Shown piece after piece: positions 1 to 7,015 of a stretch of DNA of 64,000 nucleotides. The stretch comes from Paenibacillus crassostreae (lineage in GTDB: Bacteria; Bacillota; Bacilli; Paenibacillales; Paenibacillaceae), in contig NZ_CP017770.1 in NCBI RefSeq assembly GCF_001857945.1, forward strand, positions 806,001-870,000, read 5' to 3'. The notes beneath the pieces were generated by a model that was given only the letters and a program-made list of their open reading frames with translations, did no database searches and had not been told where the DNA came from. A program made the position numbers and the translations under genes. Within the stretch, counting starts at the first letter, position 1, and the number at the start of each line of letters is the position of its first letter.

Positions 1-280
1 TCGTTCCGCGGTATTCAATCCCACCGCCATCAATCTCGTTCATTTCCCCAGAATACAAACAAGACAGTATGTCATTCTGTACTGAAGGCGAATGACAATC
101 GATAATACCAATCAATTCAATCCCTTTTCGCTCTGATGCTTCTTTAGCAATATTAGCGAATGTAAGATTGCGACTTCCCGTTATCTTTACAGCTTGACCA
201 TCAGTTGCTCTACCAATATGAATATGCAAATCAGCATAATAATCATGGAGTATTTCTTGATGCGGATCTACTGGTTTCAT
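1..280 (-). CDS. EndoQ-like PHP-domain nuclease, 5' part only (gene runs off the left edge)
   Basis: About 93 N-terminal residues are visible from the ATG at 280 (preceded by a GAGG ribosome site); the rest lies outside the window. The reading frame gives MKPVDPHQ, then YADLHIHIGR, KITGSRNLTF, IGIIDCHSP and GGGIEYRG. The D-x-H-x-H metal motif plus the IDCHSP motif is what I know from the PHP-domain family TIGR00375, whose characterised members are endonuclease Q, which nicks DNA next to deaminated bases such as uracil or hypoxanthine. Start and upstream Nudix stop are 2 bases apart, so the two genes are probably translated together. The family call is firm; the repair function is inferred and depends on the missing C-terminal zinc-finger part. 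Confidence 0.75.
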   Translation of the reverse strand, partial: MKPVDPHQEILHDYYADLHIHIGRATDGQAVKITGSRNLTFANIAKEASERKGIELIGIIDCHSPSVQNDILSCLYSGEMNEIDGGGIEYRGT

Positions 281-282
281 AT

Positions 283-861
283 TCAATCCTCAAACTTTCC
301 TGTCAAAGTATAAAGATGCCACGCGTAAATAGCCATTATCGTCTTAGCATCACTGATTCTTCCTTCTTTTATATACCGGTAGGCTTCTTCAAGTGTAATT
401 TCTGACATCTCTAGAAACTCATCTTCATCTGGAGACATTTCACCAATAATCAAATCTTCCGTCACATACATATGTATAATTTCATCGGCGAATCCAGGGG
501 ATGTATAGAATGATTGTAGAAGCCTGATATCCTTGCACCGATATCCCGTTTCTTCTTCTAGTTCGCGGATTGCAGCTTCTCTCGGATCTTCACCTGGTTC
601 AAGTTTCCCTGCGGGAATCTCAATTTCACAGCGTCCCATAGGTTGCCGAAATTGATCAACAACGATCATTTTCCCATCATGAAGCGCAAGAACCGCAACC
701 GCTCCAGGATGCCTTACAACTTCACGCGTGGCTGTATTTCCGTCAGGTAGGCGAACCGTATCAACCTGTAAAGTAATTATTTTTCCTTGAAATATTGGTT
801 GTGTCGATATAGTTACTTCATCCAATGCAGAAGATGAATGAATAGATTTGTTCTCTTTCAC
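283..861 (-). CDS. nudF: Nudix hydrolase, ADP-ribose pyrophosphatase type
   Basis: A 192-residue cytoplasmic protein that probably hydrolyses ADP-ribose to AMP and ribose 5-phosphate. The complete Nudix box is present (GKLEPGE, then seven residues, then REL-EE-x-TG, about residues 90-112); its glutamates bind the metal. A segment after the box (LLQSFYTSPGFADEI) matches the ADP-ribose/YqkG subgroup rather than MutT. The start is GTG at 861 behind GGGGGGA. It is directly followed by the EndoQ-like gene, and in B. subtilis the orthologue yqkG also neighbours mciZ, as here. Substrate is inferred from family resemblance. Confidence 0.85.
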   Translation of the reverse strand: MKENKSIHSSSALDEVTISTQPIFQGKIITLQVDTVRLPDGNTATREVVRHPGAVAVLALHDGKMIVVDQFRQPMGRCEIEIPAGKLEPGEDPREAAIRELEEETGYRCKDIRLLQSFYTSPGFADEIIHMYVTEDLIIGEMSPDEDEFLEMSEITLEEAYRYIKEGRISDAKTIMAIYAWHLYTLTGKFED

Positions 862-888
862 AAAAATCCCCCCTTAATTTATAGATAA

Positions 889-917
889 GCATATTAAGAC
901 AAGCTAGATCATATGGT
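889..917 (+). promoter_or_regulatory. Sigma-E-like promoter for mciZ
   Basis: GCATATT at 889-895 and CATATGGT at 910-917, separated by exactly 14 bases, resemble the sigma-E consensus (KMATATT, 14-15 bases, CATACAHT). The expected start lies near 924, some 30 bases before the mciZ ATG. In B. subtilis mciZ is a sigma-E (mother-cell) gene, so both the site and its position fit. The match is by eye and the -10 has two deviations. Confidence 0.6.
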
Positions 918-955
918 GTTATTATAACAAACTCCATTTGAAAGTAGGAATATCT

Positions 956-1093
956 ATGAAAAGCTATTCTAAAAGCGATTCCATCCATATCGTAGGACAA
1001 GCCTGGCAGGCAAAATATCTGCTTAAACAATGGCAGCATCAATGGGGACCAAACACCACCATTAAGGAAATGCTGCAAAAAATGAATGCTTAG
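956..1093 (+). CDS. mciZ: MciZ-like inhibitor of FtsZ ring formation (45 aa)
   Basis: A 45-codon gene, ATG at 956 and TAG at 1091-1093. Its core HIVGQAWQAKYLLKQW resembles the B. subtilis MciZ core (VLVGKAWEIRAKLKEY as I remember it): V-G-x-A-W followed by a basic amphipathic stretch. MciZ caps FtsZ protofilaments in the mother cell during sporulation, blocking Z-ring assembly. Support comes from length, the V-G-x-A-W core, position next to nudF, and the sigma-E-like promoter at 889-917. A weak GTAGGA ribosome site precedes the start. An opposite-strand reading frame over the same bases (818-1078) has no supporting features. FtsZ binding is inferred from homology. Confidence 0.75.
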   Translation: MKSYSKSDSIHIVGQAWQAKYLLKQWQHQWGPNTTIKEMLQKMNA

Positions 1094-1137
1094 AAATATC
1101 TACATAGTTTGTTCATTTTTTCATTAAAATAAATAAC

Positions 1138-1183
1138 AAAAAGCAATCCAAAAACTAGGAAAGTTAGTTTTAGATTGCTTTTT
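1138..1183. terminator. Bidirectional terminator between mciZ and the PepT-like gene
   Basis: AAAAAGCAATC (1138-1148) pairs perfectly with GATTGCTTTTT (1173-1183), and a second inner pairing (AAAACTA with TAGTTTT) extends the stem. The A/T runs at both ends allow termination on either strand, as suits the convergent mciZ and peptidase genes. Confidence 0.8.
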
Positions 1184-1210
1184 GATGTTCAATTACTATT
1201 CTTCATTACA

Positions 1211-2356
1211 TTATTTCATTTTACTTGAGATTTCTTTCCCTGTTTCCTGAATAATTGCAACGACCATTTCCGATGCTTTGGACATATCCGCTGCTTTAAT
1301 TCTTTCATTCGTTGTATGAATATTCTCATATCCAAGCGCAAGGTTTACTGTAGGAATTCCAAATCCATTAAAAATATTAGCATCGCTACCTCCACCGGAA
1401 TGGAACACACGACTAGTTAAACCCATATTCCCAATTGCACGTTGAGCAAGCTGTACAACTGCATCTTGGTCTGTGAAATTAAAAGCTGGATACACGATTT
1501 CACTTTGGAATTTACATTCCGCATGGAATTCTTGACAAGTTAACTCCAACGCTTCTTTCATATTTGCAATTTGCTTTTCCACTTTTTCTTGAACAATACT
1601 TCTAGCCTCAGCATCCAATTGTACATGGTCACAGACAATATTCGTTGGACCACCACCAAAGAACTTACCAATATTTGCAGTTGTTTCATGGTCAATTCGG
1701 CCAAGCTTCATACGTGAAATAGCCTTAGATGCTACTTGAATGGCACTGATTCCATCTTCTGGATTCACACCCGCATGTGCCGATTTACCGTCTATTATCA
1801 TTGTAATCTTCGCCTGCGTAGGTGCAGCGACTGCAATTGCACCAATCTCTCCATTCGAGTCTAATGCATATCCGAACTCTGCATCCATATGTTTAGGATC
1901 AAATGCTCTCGCACCACGAAGACCAGATTCCTCACCTGCCGTAATAATAAATTGAACTTGTCCATGAGGGATTTTCTGCTCCTGAATAACACGGATAGCT
2001 TCAAGAAGTGCGGCAATCCCAGCTTTATCATCTGAACCGAGAATGGTCGTCCCGTCACTTGTAATCCACCCATCTGCACCAAGCGATGGTTTAATACCTA
2101 CGCCAGGTGTTACGGTATCCATATGACATGTGAAGAATATATGTGGAGCATCATTAAGCCCTTCTGCCTCCCAAGTAATAATAAGATTTCCCGCGCCATG
2201 ACCCGTTCGTTCCTTACTATCATCCTCTATAACCTTCAACCCAAGATCAGTGAATTTTTGCTTAAGTACGACCGAAATTTCCTCTTCATGCATCGTCTCA
2301 CTATCAATTTGTACCAATTCCATAAATTCCTTTACAATACGTTCTTGTGATATCAT
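1211..2356 (-). CDS. M20-family tripeptidase, PepT/YqjE type
   Basis: A 381-residue cytoplasmic metallopeptidase (M20, two zinc ions), probably an aminotripeptidase. Visible motifs in order: FTCHMDTV (first metal His and catalytic Asp), LGSDDKAGIAALLEA (bridging Asp), TAGEESGLRGA (catalytic Glu and metal Glu), a dimerisation domain around IDGKSAHAG, and SGGGSDANIFNGFGIP, then ENIHTTNE with the last metal His. It closely resembles B. subtilis YqjE in length and motifs. ATG at 2356 follows a GGAAG site. It is divergent from prli42 and convergent with mciZ, so it is probably its own transcription unit. Confidence 0.85.
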   Translation of the reverse strand: MISQERIVKEFMELVQIDSETMHEEEISVVLKQKFTDLGLKVIEDDSKERTGHGAGNLIITWEAEGLNDAPHIFFTCHMDTVTPGVGIKPSLGADGWITSDGTTILGSDDKAGIAALLEAIRVIQEQKIPHGQVQFIITAGEESGLRGARAFDPKHMDAEFGYALDSNGEIGAIAVAAPTQAKITMIIDGKSAHAGVNPEDGISAIQVASKAISRMKLGRIDHETTANIGKFFGGGPTNIVCDHVQLDAEARSIVQEKVEKQIANMKEALELTCQEFHAECKFQSEIVYPAFNFTDQDAVVQLAQRAIGNMGLTSRVFHSGGGSDANIFNGFGIPTVNLALGYENIHTTNERIKAADMSKASEMVVAIIQETGKEISSKMK

Positions 2357-2445
2357 TAGACTTCCCTCTCTCTCGCGGATAAGTTACAATAGAGAATAGC
2401 TATTAACTTGTACAATCAACTACACTAATATAAAAGGAGTTCCCT

Positions 2446-2547
2446 ATGCAACGAAAAAAAGTATTTCGTATCTTCATTTATCTCATGCTTATTGCCATGC
2501 TGGGCTCTACCCTTCTTATGGTCGTAGAACCTTTCATAGCCCGCTAA
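2446..2547 (+). CDS. prli42: Prli42-like stressosome membrane miniprotein (33 aa)
   Basis: A 33-codon gene with a strong AAAGGAGT site 6 bases before ATG. The product has a basic N-terminus (MQRKKVFR) and one transmembrane helix (FIYLMLIAMLGSTLLMVV). The YLMLIAML-x-STLL pattern is that of Prli42, the conserved Firmicute miniprotein which in Listeria anchors the stressosome to the membrane. Its stop codon lies inside the hairpin shared with lipB. Length, topology and motif all agree; a stressosome role here is by family, and no stressosome genes are in this window. Confidence 0.75.
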   Translation: MQRKKVFRIFIYLMLIAMLGSTLLMVVEPFIAR

Positions 2548-2559
2548 TATTAGCGGGCT
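2538..2559. terminator. Palindromic terminator shared by prli42 and lipB
   Basis: AGCCCGCTA (2538-2546), loop ATAT, TAGCGGGCT (2551-2559): a perfect 9-bp GC-rich stem. It encodes the last codons of both convergent genes (each ends Ala-Arg-stop as GCC-CGC-TAA), so one palindrome supplies two C-termini, two stop codons and a two-way hairpin. T-richness after it is modest. Confidence 0.7.
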
Positions 2560-3257
2560 TCTCTCATTCCATCCAATATAGGTACATCATAATTAAATAA
2601 TGTTGTGAACAACGGAATGATCTCCTCTGCCACATCCCTCATATTGAATTTCTTACTTGTACAATCCTCAAGTGAAGTGACACCAAAATCTTGAATCCCA
2701 CATGGAATAATCCCTTGAAACCCTTCATTCTGAATGCCAGACAATACGTTAAAAGCGAAACCATGACTCGTCACAAAACCTCTACGATGACGACAACGAT
2801 TAAATTTAACGCCAATCGCACAAATTTTACGATCTCCCACCCATACACCTGTATATTCAGGCTTTCGAGTACCCTCAATCCCATGATTAGCTAAATAGTT
2901 GATGATCACTTGTTCAAGATCACGTAAATAACCATGTAAATCTAAATTCATCTGCCCATCAATGAAGATCAATGGGTACCCAACAAGTTGACCAGGACCA
3001 TGATAAGTAATATCCCCACCTCGGTCGATTTCAAACAGCGAAATACCACGTTCCTTCAACTGTTCTTTACTTAGTAAGAGATGTTCAGGATGGTTCTGTA
3101 CACCCATCGTATATGTTGGTGGATGCTGTAAGAGCAACAGGTTATCCTGTTGCTCTCCGAGATCAATTTTAGTAACGATTTTCTTTTGCAAATCCCACGC
3201 TTCACCATAATCCATCAAAGGTGCATATGAAATGTCCAACGTTCTAAGCAATGTCAT
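2550..3257 (-). CDS. lipB: Octanoyl-[ACP]:protein N-octanoyltransferase LipB
   Basis: Transfers octanoyl groups from acyl carrier protein to lipoyl domains, the first step of lipoate synthesis. Motifs: RGGDITYHGPGQLVGYPL, RKICAIGVKF (catalytic Lys region), TSHGFAFNV and IIPCGI with the catalytic Cys. An in-frame ATG at 3293 lies upstream, but I chose ATG at 3257 (235 aa), which follows AGAGGGAAGG and begins at the family N-terminus. The segment between GVKF and TSHG (RCRHRRGF) is more basic than usual. A neighbouring client is the lipoylated BkdB subunit encoded next upstream. B. subtilis uses LipM/LipL instead, so LipB marks a Paenibacillus-like lineage. Confidence 0.9.
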   Translation of the reverse strand: MTLLRTLDISYAPLMDYGEAWDLQKKIVTKIDLGEQQDNLLLLQHPPTYTMGVQNHPEHLLLSKEQLKERGISLFEIDRGGDITYHGPGQLVGYPLIFIDGQMNLDLHGYLRDLEQVIINYLANHGIEGTRKPEYTGVWVGDRKICAIGVKFNRCRHRRGFVTSHGFAFNVLSGIQNEGFQGIIPCGIQDFGVTSLEDCTSKKFNMRDVAEEIIPLFTTLFNYDVPILDGMREAR

Positions 3258-3315
3258 TCCTTCCCTCTTTGTAAAATGAAGAAGCCAACCCATTACTCAA
3301 CTATTAATTATAGAA

Positions 3316-3433
3316 GAATCAATTTCATAATTACGCAAACCCATTTAAATGTAACTATATATTGACAGAATCAGTCGCTCTGATCAATATATAGTCCTTA
3401 TTTTAGCTACATAAGCGATTATGAAATTGATTC
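3316..3433. repeat. Palindromic intergenic repeat, long copy (118 bp)
   Basis: Perfect 16-bp terminal inverted repeats, GAATCAATTTCATAAT (3316-3331) and ATTATGAAATTGATTC (3418-3433), enclose a second perfect 12-bp inverted pair, ACTATATATTGA (3354-3365) and TCAATATATAGT (3384-3395). A shorter copy with the same ends and the same TACGCAAACC segment lies at 42964-43024. No reading frame is present. It fills the lipB-bkdB gap and may also end bkd transcription. It could be a MITE-like or REP-like element. Confidence 0.75.
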
Positions 3434-3435
3434 AA

Positions 3436-4809
3436 CTAATATAATTTAGTGTCCAATGTATATCCTTCAAGATTCTCCTTCACTCTTTGGAGGAATCGCC
3501 CACAGATAACACCATCTAGAATACGATGATCTAGAGACAAACATAAGTTAGCCATCGATCGTACAGCAATCATATCGTTAATCACAACCGGCTTCTTCAC
3601 GATCGATTCAAAAGTTAGGATAGCTGCTTGAGGATAGTTAATAATCGGATACGACAGGACGGACCCAAAAGATCCTGTATTATTGACAGTAAACGTTCCA
3701 CCTTGCATATCATCAAGTTTCAGCTTACCTTGTCGAGTCTTCGTGGCAAGTTCTTCAATTTCCCTTGCCAGACCTGCAATATTCTTCTGATCTGCTCTTT
3801 GAATAACAGGAGTCATCACAGTATCCTCTGTTCCAACAGCTAGAGCGATATTGATGTCACGCTTTACAATAATTTTGTCAACAGCCCAGACAGAGTTCAT
3901 AATTGGATAATCTTTGATTGCGTTCACGACAGCTTTAAGTAGGAATGCTAGATAAGTTAAGTTGTATCCTTCATTCCGTTTGAATTCATCCTTCAGCTTA
4001 TTGCGTAACAAAACCAAATTCGTTACATCCACTTCGATCATTGTCCATGCATGAGGAATTTCCGATACACTTTGTCTCATACGGGTAGCAATCGTATTCC
4101 GCACAGGTGTAATATCAATTAATGTTTCTGATCTGCCCTGTTGAGCTTGAATGTTGTTATTAGGAATTTGTGGAGTTTCGGTTAAATGCATCCCTGAATT
4201 ACGTTCTGTAGACGATGCATTCTCTACATATTGTGCAGGTGTCACTGCAGGATTCGTATGAGTCATACCTTTGAATGGAGAAGTTGCACTTACATGCTCT
4301 AACGCTTGAGATGAAGATTTCGTATCCCCATTACCAGATGAGAGATTATCAACATGTGCTAGTACATCTTTGCGAGTGATACGTCCACCCATCCCTGTTC
4401 CTTTGATATCATTGAGATTCAATTGATGCTCCGCAGCTAAGCTTTGAACCGCTGGTGAATAACGGCTACGCATTGATTGACCCTCTGATGTGGAAGCGGT
4501 AGTTGCTAGAGATTCCGTATGGATTGGAGCATTCACTACAGTAGATTCATTACTAGACTCCACTACAATTTTGCAAATAATCTGACCAACCGCGATCGTT
4601 TGTCCTTCCTCTGCAACATGCTCACCCATGATTCCATCAACAGTTGCCGGAATTTCAGCGTTCACTTTATCTGTAATCACTTCACAAATAGGCTCATATT
4701 GTTCTATTCGATCTCCAGGTTGTTTAAGCCATTTGCCAATCGTTGCAGAAACGAGCGATTCGGCGAGTTGTGGCATAAGCACATCGGTTAATTGTTTATT
4801 ATGTGTCAT
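3436..4809 (-). CDS. bkdB: Branched-chain 2-oxoacid dehydrogenase, E2 acyltransferase (lipoamide)
   Basis: The 457-residue core subunit moves the acyl group from E1 to CoA. Domains: one lipoyl domain (residues about 8-82, lipoyl lysine K48 in ITDKVNAE), a peripheral-subunit-binding domain (about 116-152, SRYSPAVQSLAAEH and GRITRKDVLAHV), a long Ser/Thr/Gln-rich linker, and the catalytic domain ending with SLDHRILDG (His428, Asp432). ATG at 4809 has AAGGAGTGAG upstream. It is last of four genes, 19 bases after bkdAB. The substrate class is inferred from the linked E1 and family resemblance; pyruvate E2 is less likely. Confidence 0.88.
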   Translation of the reverse strand: MTHNKQLTDVLMPQLAESLVSATIGKWLKQPGDRIEQYEPICEVITDKVNAEIPATVDGIMGEHVAEEGQTIAVGQIICKIVVESSNESTVVNAPIHTESLATTASTSEGQSMRSRYSPAVQSLAAEHQLNLNDIKGTGMGGRITRKDVLAHVDNLSSGNGDTKSSSQALEHVSATSPFKGMTHTNPAVTPAQYVENASSTERNSGMHLTETPQIPNNNIQAQQGRSETLIDITPVRNTIATRMRQSVSEIPHAWTMIEVDVTNLVLLRNKLKDEFKRNEGYNLTYLAFLLKAVVNAIKDYPIMNSVWAVDKIIVKRDINIALAVGTEDTVMTPVIQRADQKNIAGLAREIEELATKTRQGKLKLDDMQGGTFTVNNTGSFGSVLSYPIINYPQAAILTFESIVKKPVVINDMIAVRSMANLCLSLDHRILDGVICGRFLQRVKENLEGYTLDTKLY

Positions 4810-4828
4810 ATTCTCACTCCTTAGCTTC

Positions 4829-5815
4829 CTAATAATTCGCTAATTGGGTCATAGCTTCTTTCACTTTGTCCTTACTTAGCAAGAAGAATTTCTCCATCGG
4901 TGGACTGATTGGCATAGCTGGAACATCTGGACCACATAATCTCATAATTGGAGCATCTAGTTCATACAGACATTCTTCAGAGATAATAGCTGCTACTTCA
5001 GCACCAATCCCACCTGTTTTATTATCTTCATGCACAATTAGGACCTTACCTGTCTTACGAACCGCAGCTATGATCGCATCACGATCAAGGGGTTGCAACG
5101 TACGTAGATCGAGAACATGCGCTGTAATCCCCGCTTCTTTCTCTAATTCTTCAGCAGCCTGCATGCAGAAATGTAGTGGCATGCTATAACCAATAACCGT
5201 GATATCGTCGCCTTCACGTAGGAGATTAGCTACCCCTAGTGGTACAATGTAATCATCCAATGGTACATCTTCTTTAATGAGCTTATAACATTTCTTATTC
5301 TCGAAAAAGAGGACTGGATCAGGGTCACGTATCGCTGCTTTCAGTAATCCTTTGGCATCGTATGCCGAATAAGGAGCAACAATCTTCAATCCCGGTGTAC
5401 CAAAGAAGATCGACTCTGGACATTGTGAGTGATACAAACCACCAAGAATCCCTCCACCAATAGGTGCACGCACTACAATAGGACAATTCCAATCATTATT
5501 TGAACGGTAGCGTATTTTGGCCGCTTCGCTAATAATCTGATTTGTTGCAGGTAGCATAAAGTCAGAATATTGCATCTCAGCAATAGGCTTCATACCATAC
5601 ATCGCAGCACCAATGGCTACACCAGCTATAGCAGATTCAGCCAAAGGGGTATCCATAACTCGAAGTTCGCCGAACTGATCCTGTAAGCCTTTGGTTGTTG
5701 TGAATACACCACCTTTTACTCCAACATCTTCACCTAGGACAAATACGTTCTCATCCCGTTCCATTTCTTCCTTCATTGCAAGACGAATCGCGTCAATATA
5801 CTCCATTATTGCCAT
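4829..5815 (-). CDS. bkdAB: Branched-chain 2-oxoacid dehydrogenase, E1 beta subunit
   Basis: A 328-residue transketolase-like subunit that forms the thiamine-diphosphate site together with E1 alpha. Visible features: VFVLGEDVGVKGGVFTTTKGL at the N-terminus (split here by position 20-45), DTPLAESAIAG, PIAEMQYSDFM with the conserved region for TPP, RAPIGGGI-GGLYHSQ, and the C-terminal half (TAHVLDLRTLQPLD). The start overlaps the bkdAA stop by one base (TAATG), so the two E1 subunits are translationally coupled, as expected for a stoichiometric complex. Confidence 0.9.
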   Translation of the reverse strand: MAIMEYIDAIRLAMKEEMERDENVFVLGEDVGVKGGVFTTTKGLQDQFGELRVMDTPLAESAIAGVAIGAAMYGMKPIAEMQYSDFMLPATNQIISEAAKIRYRSNNDWNCPIVVRAPIGGGILGGLYHSQCPESIFFGTPGLKIVAPYSAYDAKGLLKAAIRDPDPVLFFENKKCYKLIKEDVPLDDYIVPLGVANLLREGDDITVIGYSMPLHFCMQAAEELEKEAGITAHVLDLRTLQPLDRDAIIAAVRKTGKVLIVHEDNKTGGIGAEVAAIISEECLYELDAPIMRLCGPDVPAMPISPPMEKFFLLSKDKVKEAMTQLANY

Positions 5816-6840
5816 TACTTTTCCTCCTCACCACTTGCATAGACATGCAGAAGCGTATCCTCAGGTTTCGGGAACGGCGCACGATCAGCATATTCAATAG
5901 CTTCTTTAAGCTCTAAATTAATCTGTTCTATCAAATCTTTATCTTTATCTTCATCCCATAACCCTAAACCTATAAGGTAGGATTTCATCCGGGCTACACC
6001 GTCATTCTTCCAGTTCTCATCCACTTCTTCTTGTGTACGATAAGCCATATCATTATCTGAAGTCGCATGAGGTGATAATCGATACATTACTGCTTCTATT
6101 AACGTTGGACCTTCGCCTTGAATTGCCCGTTCTCTTGCTTCCTTGACGACACGATACACTTCCAATGCATCATTACCATCCACACGGATCCCAGGAAAAC
6201 CATACCCAAGAGCACGATCGCTAATTTTGCCACTTACTTGTTTATGCAATGGTACTGAGATCGCATACTGATTATTCTCACACATAAGGATAACTGGTAA
6301 TTTATTCACACCCGCAAAGTTACATCCTTCATGGAAATCCCCTTGATTACTTGATCCTTCTCCAAAAGTAACGAAAGTAACGAAATCTTTCTTTTTCATT
6401 TTAGCAGCTAGTGCTAAACCAACAGCGTGAGGAACTTGCGTTGTAACTGGGCTAGAACCTGTTGCAATCCGCAATCGTTTACTACCAAAGTGCCCTGGCA
6501 TTTGACGTCCACCACTATTCGGATCTTCTGCCTTAGCAAAAGCAGAAAGCATCAATTCTCTAGGTGTCATACCTACTGCTAATACGAATCCATAGTCCCG
6601 GTAATACGGAAGGAAATAATCTTGCTCACGGTCTAAAGCAAACGCAGCCGCAACCTGCGCTGTCTCTTGACCCACACCAGAAACGTGAAAGTTAATTTTC
6701 CCTGCACGTTGAAGCAATAAGTTTCTCTCATCAAATTTGCGAGCTAACAGCATATATCTGTACATGTCGATCACTTGACCATCGCTTAGCCCAAGTTGTT
6801 CATGCTGATTATTAACGATCAAATTTTCATTGTCACTCAT
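5815..6840 (-). CDS. bkdAA: Branched-chain 2-oxoacid dehydrogenase, E1 alpha subunit
   Basis: A 341-residue TPP-dependent dehydrogenase subunit decarboxylating the 2-oxoacids of leucine, isoleucine and valine. The TPP/metal motif runs from GEGSSNQGDFHEG to CENNQYAIS (about residues 160-194); the phosphorylation-loop region reads YRLSPHATSDND. ATG at 6840 follows AAGGAGGTACC. The family also contains pyruvate and acetoin E1; the branched-chain call rests on best resemblance and on the adjoining LpdV and BkdB. Products feed branched acyl-CoA primers for iso/anteiso fatty acids. Confidence 0.87.
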   Translation of the reverse strand: MSDNENLIVNNQHEQLGLSDGQVIDMYRYMLLARKFDERNLLLQRAGKINFHVSGVGQETAQVAAAFALDREQDYFLPYYRDYGFVLAVGMTPRELMLSAFAKAEDPNSGGRQMPGHFGSKRLRIATGSSPVTTQVPHAVGLALAAKMKKKDFVTFVTFGEGSSNQGDFHEGCNFAGVNKLPVILMCENNQYAISVPLHKQVSGKISDRALGYGFPGIRVDGNDALEVYRVVKEARERAIQGEGPTLIEAVMYRLSPHATSDNDMAYRTQEEVDENWKNDGVARMKSYLIGLGLWDEDKDKDLIEQINLELKEAIEYADRAPFPKPEDTLLHVYASGEEEK

Positions 6841-7015
6841 TGAGGTACCTCCTTGTTCATAACGTCATATTAGTTTCCTTGATCTGATCTTAAAACCAGG
6901 TACTAAGACTAGACTAAACCTATTATAATCCTTTTTCCCTCAAAAAGAAAAGATAGTAATGTCACATTTCCCATAATCCCTCGTACATAGAGCTATCCAT
7001 CCACTCAATAACAGC

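Noticed and set aside
818..1078. 86-codon minus-strand reading frame over mciZ and the nudF promoter
   Set aside because: No ribosome site or recognisable protein features; it lies opposite the better supported mciZ and overlaps the nudF start.
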